Virus record (IMG/VR): IMGVR_UViG_3300044858_004443
Span: 1 to 52,184 of that record
Length of the DNA: 52,184 bases
DNA from: a virus
Direction: 5' to 3' (one strand)
In this document: piece after piece, positions 1-7,438 of the stretch
Layout of the letters: every line of letters begins with the position of its first letter
Position numbering within the stretch: position 1 is the stretch's first letter
Program-made: the position numbers and the translations under genes
The notes under the pieces: generated by a model
What the model saw: only the letters and a program-made list of their open reading frames with translations
What the model was told of the DNA's origin: nothing
The model's database searches: none

Positions 1-2
1 GA

Positions 3-1694
3 AGCATAGACCTTGACTGGGATGCTCCAGCATCAAGCAACTTAAATGTCTACGGCTACTCAGTTAGTTTTTACGACCTTGATGAAATTGGCGGAACAAC
101 GTCAGGTGGCTGGGGTGTGTGGACTAATCAAGGCACCAACTACTCGCTAAGTACTGGAATGTTTTCTGGAAGCAACCCCGTAACTACTGGATTTGGACCT
201 GTGCGCTTTGGCATTAAAGCGGGAAATCAAAGTTGCTTCTCCAGCGAAGGCATAGGTCCGTGTGTATACGGACCCGAAGTAACTGTTGATGCAACTGTTA
301 TTGACCCTAATTCAACTACAACTGCCACAACAACTACAACTGTTGCTCCTCAAACAACCTCAACGACTTCTTCAACGACTTCCACAACGACAGTCCCTGA
401 AACAACATCTTCAACCAGTACCACAACAACATCGCCTCCCCAGACTACTACTACAACCGTTTATGTGCCAACAGTCACGACAACAACTGAACCTGAGCCT
501 GAAGAGGAACCAGAAACTACTACAACGACTGAGCCAGAAGTTACTACGACAACTGAGCCTGAGTTTATTCAACCGGAGGATGAAGAGGAGGCTCAGCCTG
601 TTGAGCCTGAAACGACCCTTCCTGATTATCCAGAAGAAGAACAAGAAGGAGAACAGCAGCCAGAACCGATATCCCCAGAAGAAACGACAGAGCAAGATAC
701 AGAATCACAAGAGACTATAGTAACACAAGAAGAATTTGAAAGTATTATTGAAGATATATCTTCTGAAGAAATTCAGGCAGAAGATGTAATAGAGGTAATT
801 GATAATCTCAATTCAGAACAACTTACAGAAGTTTTAGAATCTATAGGTATAGAGCAATTAACAGAAGTAATTGATGAATTATCAGAAGAGCAAACCCTTG
901 ATCTTGTTGAAAATATTGAATCCGTAGAAGCTTTAGATAATGTTATTAATGCAATTGCTGATTCGGAAGAACCAATTGAGGCATCTGTTGCAGTAGCAAT
1001 TATTTTAAATGATAACTTTACAGAGATATCTACTGAGGCAGCCCAAGAGGTTTTTGCAAATGTTGATGCTGATTCTTTTACTGATGAACAAAAAGAGGAA
1101 CTCTCTGAGGCTCTTACGGAAGCTCCTGATGAAATCAAAGAGGCTTTTGAAGAGGAAATTGATGTTTATGGCGGAGGTTTTGATACTTATGTTCCAACAG
1201 GATCAAGCATTGATGTTGGCGCAAGAAAAACAGTTATCGCTGCAGTTGCAACATTAACAGCAACGGTTGCCGTTACTGGCGCTGCCGGAGCGTCACCAAC
1301 AGCACCAGCAGGAGGCTCAGGAGGCGGTTCTGGAGGCTCAGGAGGCTCTTCTAATCCAAGTTCTGGCTCAGAAGGTCGTTCACGAAAAGAAGAAGAGGGA
1401 AGCGAGCCAGCAGGTGAAATTGTTGATGCTGAAGGTGAGGATGATGAGCATTATGCTAAAAATAGCATTTACGAGTATTATATAAAGGAGGGAATTGAAA
1501 TGAAGAAATTTAACTGGTCTGGTTTTATAAACAAACTTTGGAATATAACTGCCGGGTTAGCATTTACTCTTGCAGGTAGCTATGTTGTTTATATTACCCT
1601 CTCTGGCGCAACGCAAAGAGCAGCGGGTATTGCTACCCTAATTGCAATATTTATCCACTATACTCACAATATCTTTAAAAACGATATTAACTGA
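3..1694 (+). CDS. Surface/membrane protein, FN3-like domain and Thr-rich linker (5' truncated)
   Basis: The reading frame is open to the left edge, so the true start lies outside the window; the first in-frame GTG at 117 has no ribosome site and sits inside the domain. The first ~95 residues look like a fibronectin-III/Ig-type beta domain. A Thr-rich stretch with TTTTT runs follows, then Pro/Glu-rich TTTTTEPE repeats, then an acidic helical segment with repeating LTEVLE/LTEVID units. A hydrophobic stretch rich in Ala and Val (nt ~1215-1300), a Gly/Ser linker and two further hydrophobic segments (nt ~1545-1670) end the protein. Such Thr-rich linkers are typical of actinobacterial surface proteins. 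It sits directly before the lysis genes. It could be a virion adhesin or a host-envelope protein made during infection. Function is not known. Confidence 0.75.
   Translation, partial: SIDLDWDAPASSNLNVYGYSVSFYDLDEIGGTTSGGWGVWTNQGTNYSLSTGMFSGSNPVTTGFGPVRFGIKAGNQSCFSSEGIGPCVYGPEVTVDATVIDPNSTTTATTTTTVAPQTTSTTSSTTSTTTVPETTSSTSTTTTSPPQTTTTTVYVPTVTTTTEPEPEEEPETTTTTEPEVTTTTEPEFIQPEDEEEAQPVEPETTLPDYPEEEQEGEQQPEPISPEETTEQDTESQETIVTQEEFESIIEDISSEEIQAEDVIEVIDNLNSEQLTEVLESIGIEQLTEVIDELSEEQTLDLVENIESVEALDNVINAIADSEEPIEASVAVAIILNDNFTEISTEAAQEVFANVDADSFTDEQKEELSEALTEAPDEIKEAFEEEIDVYGGGFDTYVPTGSSIDVGARKTVIAAVATLTATVAVTGAAGASPTAPAGGSGGGSGGSGGSSNPSSGSEGRSRKEEEGSEPAGEIVDAEGEDDEHYAKNSIYEYYIKEGIEMKKFNWSGFINKLWNITAGLAFTLAGSYVVYITLSGATQRAAGIATLIAIFIHYTHNIFKNDIN
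1500..1694 (+). CDS. Candidate internal in-frame gene: 64-aa two-segment membrane protein
   Basis: An ATG at 1500, in frame with the large upstream protein, is preceded by AAAGGAGGG at 1484-1492 with a 7-nt gap, one of the strongest ribosome sites in the window. Initiation there gives a 64-residue protein starting MKKFNWSGFINK with two hydrophobic segments separated by a short polar turn (SGATQRAAG) and a basic/polar C-terminus. Size, topology and position just ahead of the holin-like and endolysin genes fit a holin or antiholin. Whether it is made separately or only as the C-terminus of the longer protein cannot be decided from sequence. Confidence 0.5.
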   Translation: MKKFNWSGFINKLWNITAGLAFTLAGSYVVYITLSGATQRAAGIATLIAIFIHYTHNIFKNDIN

Positions 1695-1719
1695 TCCAGT
1701 TTCCTTATCACAAACAATG

Positions 1720-1740
1720 GGGTATAATAGAATTATACCC
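1720..1740 (+). promoter_or_regulatory. TATAAT -10 box inside a perfect 9-bp palindrome (lysis promoter/operator)
   Basis: GGGTATAAT and its exact reverse complement ATTATACCC are separated by AGA. The left arm contains a consensus -10 hexamer (1723-1728) in the only gap between the surface-protein gene and the lysis genes. No good -35 is visible 16-18 nt upstream. The palindrome could bind a dimeric regulator, or form an RNA hairpin at the end of the upstream transcript; there is no T-run after it, so it is a poor intrinsic terminator. Confidence 0.5.
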
Positions 1741-1749
1741 ATTGGGGTA

Positions 1750-1760
1750 GGGAGGTGATC
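1750..1760 (+). promoter_or_regulatory. Near-perfect Shine-Dalgarno site deciding the holin-like start
   Basis: GGGAGGTGATC matches the 3' tail of bacterial 16S rRNA over almost its whole length. Its core GGAGG lies 5 nt before ATG 1761, which makes 1761 a better start than the in-frame GTG at 1755 that lies within the site itself. Confidence 0.75.
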
Positions 1761-1991
1761 ATGTCTACTAAGTCACAAAACTTAGATCAAGCACTTAAGG
1801 GAGGCGCACTCGGCGTTTGGGTCTGGCTGGCTACTGTTCAGCTAAATCTTGACGGTGAAGTAGTTGCCGTATTAACACCGGCAATTGCCTACGGACTTGC
1901 ATGGTTATCAACAAGAGTTGGCGATCCAACAGTTGCTTCTTTCTTAGCAAAGAAGCCTGCGGAAAAGCCCGCTGTTAAAAAGAAGGCATAA
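1761..1991 (+). CDS. Holin-like small membrane protein
   Basis: This 76-residue protein has two hydrophobic segments, GALGVWVWLATVQL and VVAVLTPAIAYGLAWL, followed by a Lys-rich tail ending AVKKKA. Two membrane helices plus a positively charged C-terminus is the usual make-up of small phage holins, which form the inner-membrane lesions that release or activate the endolysin. It has the strongest ribosome site in the region and its own -10/palindrome just upstream. It is followed after 3 nt by another small membrane protein and then by the endolysin, so a lysis cassette is the natural reading. The family was not recognised by sequence, so holin rests on topology and neighbours. Confidence 0.65.
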   Translation: MSTKSQNLDQALKGGALGVWVWLATVQLNLDGEVVAVLTPAIAYGLAWLSTRVGDPTVASFLAKKPAEKPAVKKKA

Positions 1992-1994
1992 GCG

Positions 1995-2252
1995 ATGGAA
2001 CAGGTCAAAAATATTTGCCTTCGTATATTGGCGACCTTTTCTGCCTCGGGACTTGGAGTTATCGGGGCGGGTACAATTGCTGGCGTTCCTGTTTGGAAGG
2101 CGGTTTTTATGGCAGGGATTGCTGGCGTTGCTACCGTTGTTGAAGGTTTATCACGTGAGTTCTTAGATGATGGTAAACTAGATATGGATGAAATCAATGA
2201 AGTCTTCAGTAAAGTCGATAAGAAAGCAGTTAAGAAAGAGGAGGGATTCTAA
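1995..2252 (+). CDS. Second holin-like membrane protein
   Basis: The 85-residue product has an N-terminal hydrophobic segment (LRILATFSASGLGVIGAGTI), a second one (VFMAGIAGVATVVEGL) and an acidic then Lys-rich cytosolic tail. The pattern resembles r1t-type phage holins, in which a short turn containing Trp separates two helices. It starts 3 nt after the previous stop with only a weak ribosome site, so translation is probably coupled. Two holin-like genes in a row is common in actinophages, where one may act as antiholin or as a partner. Assignment is by topology and position. Confidence 0.6.
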   Translation: MEQVKNICLRILATFSASGLGVIGAGTIAGVPVWKAVFMAGIAGVATVVEGLSREFLDDGKLDMDEINEVFSKVDKKAVKKEEGF

Positions 2253-2253
2253 A

Positions 2254-3075
2254 ATGAGCGTTAAATGGAATATTATTGCACCAGTCAAAAAGCCTGCAGA
2301 TCTTGAAGGCATTGCACCTGGGAAGTTGCCAGAAAAACTTTTGAAGCCAATTAAGAGTGGCGGTAAGTTGCACTGGAGAGCTGCAGATGCATGGGAGGCA
2401 ATGGTTGAGGCTGCCAAGGCTGATGGCGTTGAATTAAAGCCGGTTTCTGCCGGGGATACATATCGCTCATTTGAATCTCAATTAATGGCATTTAGACAGA
2501 GATATCAGAAAGAACCAATTGAAGGTGCTCAGACAAGAACGTTTGAGGGAGTTAAGTGGTACAAGAAAGATCCTAAGTTAGCCAGCCTTGCTGCACCTGG
2601 TACATCGCAGCATAATAGCGGATTGGCAGTTGATGTTCATACTGCCGCTGAGCCAAAGCGCTTAGATTGGCTTATTGACAATGTTCGTAAGTTTGGATTT
2701 AGCTGGGAAGTTGTTCCAGAAGAACCTTGGCACTTGCGCTATACAGAGGGTGATAATCCACCTGCTGCTGTGATTGAATTTATTACAAAGAGAGATGGGC
2801 AAGCGCCCGCACAGCCAGCATCTGTCGCTAAAACTTCAGTTGATGAAGGTAAAATAAAAGAAGAGGCAAAAACTCTTCCTGTGCTTACAAAGGGCAATAG
2901 AGGGCAGGCGATTAGAAGAGCCCAAAGATTGCTCGACAAGCATGGTTTTAATTGCAAAGATGATGGAGATTTTGGAGCCAAGACGGAAGGCTTGGTCAAG
3001 AGCTTTCAATTAAGTCGTGGTATAGAATCTAACGGAATTATTAACCAGGCTACCTGGGAAGCATTGCTGGGTTAA
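2254..3075 (+). CDS. Endolysin: VanY/M15 L,D- or D,D-peptidase with peptidoglycan-binding domain
   Basis: ATG 2254 follows AGAGGAGGG and the previous stop by 1 nt; the longer frame from 2188 is an overlap artefact. The N-terminal ~190 residues carry the M15 peptidase zinc motif: SQHNSGLAVD supplies H120 and D127, and EPWHLRY supplies H160. This family cleaves peptide cross-links of peptidoglycan. Residues ~210-273 form a PG_binding_1 domain (TKGNRGQAIRRAQRLL, then GDFGAKTEGLVKSFQ), which holds the enzyme on the wall. No signal peptide is evident, so export should depend on the holins encoded just upstream. Confidence 0.9.
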   Translation: MSVKWNIIAPVKKPADLEGIAPGKLPEKLLKPIKSGGKLHWRAADAWEAMVEAAKADGVELKPVSAGDTYRSFESQLMAFRQRYQKEPIEGAQTRTFEGVKWYKKDPKLASLAAPGTSQHNSGLAVDVHTAAEPKRLDWLIDNVRKFGFSWEVVPEEPWHLRYTEGDNPPAAVIEFITKRDGQAPAQPASVAKTSVDEGKIKEEAKTLPVLTKGNRGQAIRRAQRLLDKHGFNCKDDGDFGAKTEGLVKSFQLSRGIESNGIINQATWEALLG

Positions 3076-3107
3076 TCAATCTTTGCTAATATCTTATAGG
3101 AGATATT

Positions 3108-3440
3108 ATGCCGGCAACTAGAAGTATAGAGATTTATCAAGGCGATACTTATGCCCATCAACTTATATTGAAGAATAATGCCAATGCGGTAATAAATATT
3201 ACTTCTAGAGCTTATTCTGGTCAAATTAGGAAGAGGCGGTCGTCAGACACAATAACTGCTACATTTAATGTAGAAATTACAGATGGTGCTAATGGAGTTG
3301 TTGTATTTACTTTATTGCCAAATATTACTGCAAATCTTAGATCAGGTGTTTATGTTTACGATTTTCAAGAAGTAAATGGATCAACAGTTACCACTATTTT
3401 AACAGGAAATGCTACTGTTACTGGTGAGGTAACTAGGTAA
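3108..3440 (+). CDS. Small beta-rich virion protein (baseplate/fibre N-terminal type)
   Basis: The 110-residue product is predicted all-beta, with alternating hydrophobic strands (SIEIYQGDTYAHQLIL, GVYVYDFQEVNG, TTILTGNATVTGEV). This resembles the N-terminal domain of BppU-type baseplate proteins that receive receptor-binding proteins, and also the Ig-like N-terminus of the adaptor gene at 5410. A clear AGGAG site precedes ATG 3108, and the stop overlaps the next start as TAATG. It begins a run of fibre genes after the endolysin. The role is inferred from fold pattern and neighbours. Confidence 0.5.
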   Translation: MPATRSIEIYQGDTYAHQLILKNNANAVINITSRAYSGQIRKRRSSDTITATFNVEITDGANGVVVFTLLPNITANLRSGVYVYDFQEVNGSTVTTILTGNATVTGEVTR

Positions 3441-3679
3441 TGGCTGATATTACAACACTGCAATTAACAACTACGCAAGCCTCAAATGTCTCCATAACTA
3501 CCAATACTACCGTTTTAACACAAAGTAGTGGTACAATTAATTTAGCAAGTTTAATTTTAAGCAATACAGCACCAGCTGATGTAGCAAGAACTGCAAATGC
3601 TGGAGTAAGTAATGTTGCAGCTAGATCAGACCATGTTCATAGCGCTGCAGATTTATTGCTTGATGGAGGAAATTATTAA
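3440..3679 (+). CDS. Short fibre-associated protein with DHVH motif
   Basis: The 79-residue Thr/Ser/Ala-rich protein contains NVAARSDHVHSAAD. The R-S-D-H-V-H signature is frequent in collar or joint regions of phage tail fibres and baseplate spikes, often where trimers begin. It is joined to both neighbours by TAATG overlaps, so the three genes are probably made in fixed ratio. It may be a fibre adaptor or a fibre segment split from the larger protein that follows. Confidence 0.5.
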   Translation: MADITTLQLTTTQASNVSITTNTTVLTQSSGTINLASLILSNTAPADVARTANAGVSNVAARSDHVHSAADLLLDGGNY

Positions 3680-5142
3680 TGGCTAATAAAATTAGAATTA
3701 AGCGTAGAGCGTCAGGCAACGCAGGAGCGCCAACAAGTTTAGAGAATGCAGAATTAGCATTTAACGAAGTAGATGATGTTCTTTACTATGGTGAAGGAAC
3801 TGGCGGTGTTGGTGGCACAGCCACAACAGTTATTGCCATTGGCGGCTCAGGTGCATTTGTAACTCTTGCATCGGATCAAACAATAGCTGGCAACAAAACA
3901 ATTAATGGCAATGTAATTATTAATGGCACAACATCAGTTGCTACTCCAACAGCTAACGCCCATGCTGCTACAAAACTTTATGTTGATACTGCAGTTTCAA
4001 GTGCAAGTTCAACCTTTACAGCTGCCGGCGATACAGGTAATGTTTCTATTACCGGTGGAGATACATTTACAATTGCTGGTGGTACTGGATTAACATCTGT
4101 TGCTGCTGCAACAGATACTATTACAATTAATCTTGACAACACAGCAGTCACTGCTGCCTCGTATGGTGGCGCAGGTACTGTTGGAACATTCACAGTCGAT
4201 GCACAAGGTCGCTTGACAGCTGCTGCAAATGCAACAATTTCTATTTCTTCTTCGGCAGTTACGGATTTTACAGAAGCTACGCAAGATGTTGCTGCTGGAT
4301 TGCTCACTAACGGAACACACAGCGGAATTGCAGCAACATATGATGATGCAAATGCAAAAGTAAATCTTGACGTTGCAGACTTCACAATCACCCTTGCCGG
4401 GGATTTGACTGGTAGTGCAACTATTACAAATCTTGCAAATGCAACTCTTACTGCGACAATAGCCGCAGATTCAGTTGCACTTGGTACAGATACGACTGGC
4501 AACTATGTCGGCTCTGTTGCTGCTGGCACAGGCGTTTCCGTCTCCAACACCAATGTTGAAGGTGGAACATTTACGGTTGACTTGGCGAACACAGCGGTAA
4601 CTGCTGGCTCTTATGGATCAGCAGGTTCTGTTGGAACATTTACGGTTGATGCACAAGGTCGTTTGACAGCGGCATCTAATTCAACAATTTCAATTACTGC
4701 ATCACAAATCAGTGACAGAGCAACCAATCTTGTTACAGGTCTAACTGGAACAGCAAATGAAATTGCGGTGTCAAACTCAGGCGTTGGTGCTGTTACATTG
4801 AGCCTTCCAGCCAATGTTACTATTTCAAACAACCTTGTAGTTACTGGTGATTTGACAGTTAATGGCAATACTACAACGCTCAACACAGCAACTCTTGTTG
4901 TTGAGGACAAGAATGTTGTTCTTGCTAGCGTTGAAACGCCAACAGACACAACTGCCGATGGGGCTGGTATTACAATCAAGGGCGCAACTGATAAGACATT
5001 CAACTGGGTTGATGCAACAGATTCCTTTACGGCATCTGAGCATATCAATCTTGCTTCAACAAAAGTATTTAAGATTGCCGGGACAACTGTTCTTAGCGGA
5101 ACAAATCTTGACAATGTTACTGTCGATGGCGGTACTTTCTAA
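3679..5142 (+). CDS. Tail fibre protein with duplicated 150-residue module
   Basis: The N-terminus (MANKIRIKRRASG, then PTSLENAELAFNEVDDVLYYG) is a widespread phage fibre start. The body is Thr/Ala/Val-rich beta sequence. A block VGTFTVDAQGRLTAA occurs twice, about 150 residues apart, within nt ~4137-4250 and ~4587-4700, showing an internal duplication. A third part (LVVTGDLTVNGNTTTLNTA) is typical of repetitive trimeric fibres. No peptidase or chaperone domain is seen. It probably forms a trimeric side fibre or receptor-binding fibre. The next gene carries a second, truncated copy of its N-terminal module. Confidence 0.75.
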   Translation: MANKIRIKRRASGNAGAPTSLENAELAFNEVDDVLYYGEGTGGVGGTATTVIAIGGSGAFVTLASDQTIAGNKTINGNVIINGTTSVATPTANAHAATKLYVDTAVSSASSTFTAAGDTGNVSITGGDTFTIAGGTGLTSVAAATDTITINLDNTAVTAASYGGAGTVGTFTVDAQGRLTAAANATISISSSAVTDFTEATQDVAAGLLTNGTHSGIAATYDDANAKVNLDVADFTITLAGDLTGSATITNLANATLTATIAADSVALGTDTTGNYVGSVAAGTGVSVSNTNVEGGTFTVDLANTAVTAGSYGSAGSVGTFTVDAQGRLTAASNSTISITASQISDRATNLVTGLTGTANEIAVSNSGVGAVTLSLPANVTISNNLVVTGDLTVNGNTTTLNTATLVVEDKNVVLASVETPTDTTADGAGITIKGATDKTFNWVDATDSFTASEHINLASTKVFKIAGTTVLSGTNLDNVTVDGGTF

Positions 5143-5152
5143 GGAGCCCTAA

Positions 5153-5374
5153 ATGGCTAATGTTGTTAAAATTAAAAGATCAGGCACAGCGAATACTGCT
5201 CCAACATCTCTAGAATATGGAGAGTTGGCAATCAATTATGCTGACGGACTTTTATTTTTTAAAGATTCTTCCAACACTATTGTCTCTTTTGACATCAGTG
5301 GAACTTTTAACATAACTGAAATTGGTGGGGATTTAAACGACCTTGAAGTATCTGTCGCTATGCAAACCTTTTAA
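5153..5374 (+). CDS. Truncated paralogue of the fibre N-terminal module
   Basis: The 73-residue product starts MANVVKIKRSG and continues APTSLEYGELAINYADGLLFFKD, matching residues 1-40 of the preceding fibre nearly position for position. It ends shortly after, without any shaft or tip. An AAGGAG site 8 nt upstream indicates it is translated. It may be a stand-alone virion anchor, or the remains of a swapped second fibre whose distal part was lost. Confidence 0.6.
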   Translation: MANVVKIKRSGTANTAPTSLEYGELAINYADGLLFFKDSSNTIVSFDISGTFNITEIGGDLNDLEVSVAMQTF

Positions 5375-5392
5375 GGGCTAGAACTCATTTTC

Positions 5393-5401
5393 TGGTACAA
5401 T
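5393..5401 (+). promoter_or_regulatory. Extended -10 box TGGTACAAT, leaderless-type spacing
   Basis: TGG followed by TACAAT ends 8 nt before ATG 5410, a gene with no Shine-Dalgarno site. The identical nonamer occurs before the gene at 7439. Transcription would begin at or within a few bases of the start codon. Confidence 0.45.
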
Positions 5402-5409
5402 TGAATATT

Positions 5410-6336
5410 ATGGATGATGTCAAAATCAATACAAGTAAAACTCTTACACTGACACTTCCAAGTGACCCTGTAAGCAATGTTGTTTCTGTAAGCCTTTATC
5501 ATGAATTTGGCTCACTTGTATCTGGTCCAACAAATGCAACAAGAACAGGTACTGGTGTTTATACAATAACATATGGTCAACAGGCTTCTGGTATTTATGT
5601 TTTAAATAGTGCCGGGAGGCATAGAGTTGATTTTACATACACAATTTCTGGAACGAGCTATACGCAATCTCAATATATTAATGTGTACACACCGTATGTT
5701 GATATCGACACCTTCTTTACAGACCATCCTGATTTAGAAAATGATTACTATGAAAAATTTGATAAAATGGAAAAACGTGTAAGGAACATAATTAATACTT
5801 TTTGTGGTCAATCTTTTGACTATTATCCAAATAAATATATTGAAATTTCTGGTTCCGGTAAAAACACACTTCACTTGCCGCATCCAATTAGCGGATTAAC
5901 AAAAGTAACAGTAAATCTTGGAGATGAAGATCAAACAGTAATTCATGATTCTACAGATGCTACTTTAAATAACATTGAAAAGTCTAAAGAACCTCACAAT
6001 TTTCAATCAAGCTACTATATTCAATTTAAGAGATCTTTTCTCGATAGTGTGCAGACTTTAATAGTTTCATCAAAATTTGATGAAGGTGATGATTATAAAA
6101 TTGAAGGTGATTTTGGATGGAAATATGTTCCTGACAATATCGTGCAAGCTGCTGATTTATTATTAGAAGATATGATGAATGGTGATTCTGATTATAGAAG
6201 GCATGGCATGACAACTGTTGATATGGATATCCTTAAATATCAAGTTAAGGATTCATTCTATGAATCAACAGGTAATATTGAAGCAGATGTATTGCTTATG
6301 GATTACACGCTTTTCGTGATGGATTATGTGGTTTAA
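5410..6336 (+). CDS. Head-tail adaptor (connector) protein with Ig-like N-terminal domain
   Basis: ATG 5410 is preferred over the in-frame TTG at 5401, which overlaps the promoter box. Residues ~1-97 form a beta-rich Ig-like domain (KTLTLTLPSDPVSNVVSVSL). The remainder (YVDIDTFFTDHPDLENDYYE, then ISGLTKVTV, then IVQAADLLLEDMM) has the mixed helical pattern of the adaptor that sits under the portal in gp6/gp15-type connectors. Gene order supports this: two more joining proteins, a tail terminator and the tail tube follow. The Ig-like extension is an addition not usual in the basic family. The family call is from order and overall pattern, not from a diagnostic motif. Confidence 0.55.
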   Translation: MDDVKINTSKTLTLTLPSDPVSNVVSVSLYHEFGSLVSGPTNATRTGTGVYTITYGQQASGIYVLNSAGRHRVDFTYTISGTSYTQSQYINVYTPYVDIDTFFTDHPDLENDYYEKFDKMEKRVRNIINTFCGQSFDYYPNKYIEISGSGKNTLHLPHPISGLTKVTVNLGDEDQTVIHDSTDATLNNIEKSKEPHNFQSSYYIQFKRSFLDSVQTLIVSSKFDEGDDYKIEGDFGWKYVPDNIVQAADLLLEDMMNGDSDYRRHGMTTVDMDILKYQVKDSFYESTGNIEADVLLMDYTLFVMDYVV

Positions 6337-6726
6337 ATGTCCTACCAAACTTTTTTTCGCTTTGCGCACAAATGCGATATTTACACAAAAACAACAGCTA
6401 CAAATGCTGCCGGTCAAGAGTATGCAACGTTTACAAAATCGGCTACGATAGGCTTTCAATTTCAAGCCCCGACCACTCAATCTACATCCTCTAGCGATAG
6501 AAGATTGTCTCCGTATGTTGATAATTTTTCAAAATATGAAGGAATAGTTCCAGCGATGTATTCTGAGTATATTAATTATGATAATAGAATTACAAATATA
6601 ACAGATTCAAAGGGTGCTCAAGTTGATACGGACACATATGAGATCGTTGGCATTCAACCAAAATTTACTTTTTCCGGTAAAAAGCATCATGTTGTTGTAT
6701 CCCTTAGAAGGGTGGTTGAAACATAA
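6337..6726 (+). CDS. Head closure (stopper-like) protein
   Basis: This 129-residue protein starts directly after the adaptor stop. It has the beta-barrel-like pattern of small head-closure proteins, with CDIYTKTTATNAAGQEYATF near the start and YEIVGIQPKFTFSGKKHHVV near the end. In siphovirus gene order the second protein after the adaptor is usually the stopper that seals the packaged head before tail joining. The stop overlaps the next ATG as TAATG. The assignment is from order and length; no catalytic motif is expected. Confidence 0.5.
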   Translation: MSYQTFFRFAHKCDIYTKTTATNAAGQEYATFTKSATIGFQFQAPTTQSTSSSDRRLSPYVDNFSKYEGIVPAMYSEYINYDNRITNITDSKGAQVDTDTYEIVGIQPKFTFSGKKHHVVVSLRRVVET

Positions 6727-6995
6727 TGTTTAATATCTCAATTAAAAGTAATTTTAATAATTTAATAAATAAAGTAGATATGATACCGATCGATATGCAA
6801 TCGGCAGTCGCTGAGGGTGTCGGGGCGGCGCAATCTGATATAGAAAATGTTATCAATACAAATTATCAGAGCGTTGAAATATCTGCATCCAGCGGTGGTG
6901 CGGAAGTAAAAATTGTAAATGGCTCTGAAGATAATTCTGATGAGATTAAAAGAATTGTAATGGAAAAAATAAAAATGTCGTACAGGGGGTTGTAA
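6726..6995 (+). CDS. Small tail-completion/HK97 gp10-like protein
   Basis: The 89-residue product has an N-terminal amphipathic helix (IKSNFNNLINKVDMIPIDMQ) and a beta/helix C-terminus. It lies between the stopper-like and tail-terminator-like genes, the usual place for HK97 gp10-family proteins, though it is shorter than typical members. It is joined to both neighbours by TAATG overlaps. Its function is inferred from position only. Confidence 0.4.
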   Translation: MFNISIKSNFNNLINKVDMIPIDMQSAVAEGVGAAQSDIENVINTNYQSVEISASSGGAEVKIVNGSEDNSDEIKRIVMEKIKMSYRGL

Positions 6996-7411
6996 TGACT
7001 TTGCCAATTTACGATATCAACTCTCATCTTGCACAGGATCAGGGTATTGTGACCGCTGCGGGGAAGCAAATGAATTTTTATCCTGTCGTTGCTCCATCCA
7101 GTGCAACTGCTCCTTATGTTGTTTATTATTATAATCCATTGATACCAGATCCAGATCGCCATTGGATGAGAAAAGATGTTGTTAGATATTCAATATTTGA
7201 TACAGATGTAGAAAGACTGTTTTCAGTATCTGAATTATTTATAGAAATTCTTGGCAAGGCAGATACAGTAGCCAAGACAGGTGGTATAGAGGCTACCGGG
7301 CAAGACCGTAGGATATTATCATCAATGCAAACAGATTCCAGTCTGGCTGTGCCATTAGAAAAAGAGGGTTGGTATAGGATGAATTTAGACTTTAGAATAT
7401 GTAATGTATAA
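6995..7411 (+). CDS. Tail terminator/completion protein
   Basis: The 138-residue protein shows the tail-terminator pattern: a short N-terminal helix, a strand with TAPYVVYYY, a central RYSIFDTDVERLFSVSELF helix that mimics the subunit hexamer interface, and a C-terminal strand WYRMNLDFRI. Such proteins cap the tail tube at its head end and set its final length together with the tape measure. It lies two genes before the tail tube gene, as expected. Confidence 0.6.
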   Translation: MTLPIYDINSHLAQDQGIVTAAGKQMNFYPVVAPSSATAPYVVYYYNPLIPDPDRHWMRKDVVRYSIFDTDVERLFSVSELFIEILGKADTVAKTGGIEATGQDRRILSSMQTDSSLAVPLEKEGWYRMNLDFRICNV

Positions 7412-7420
7412 AAAAATATA

Positions 7421-7429
7421 TGGTACAAT
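7421..7429 (+). promoter_or_regulatory. Extended -10 box TGGTACAAT before the tail-tube unit
   Basis: The same nonamer as before the adaptor gene lies 9 nt before ATG 7439, in a 27-bp gap that is almost pure A/T. No -35 hexamer is evident, and extended -10 promoters do not need one. It would drive the small protein at 7439 and the tail tube gene. Confidence 0.45.
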
Positions 7430-7438
7430 ATATGCTGT

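Noticed and set aside
286-720. Gln/Leu-rich 144-codon frame
   Set aside because: It is a frame shadow of the Thr-rich ACA/ACT codon runs in the surface protein.
2188-2253. Longer endolysin start
   Set aside because: It would overlap the second holin-like gene and ignores the strong GAGGAGG site before ATG 2254.
3978-5114. Long minus-strand frames opposite the fibre gene
   Set aside because: They mirror the Thr/Ala-rich repetitive fibre coding sequence and show only low-complexity Val/Ala/Ser translations.
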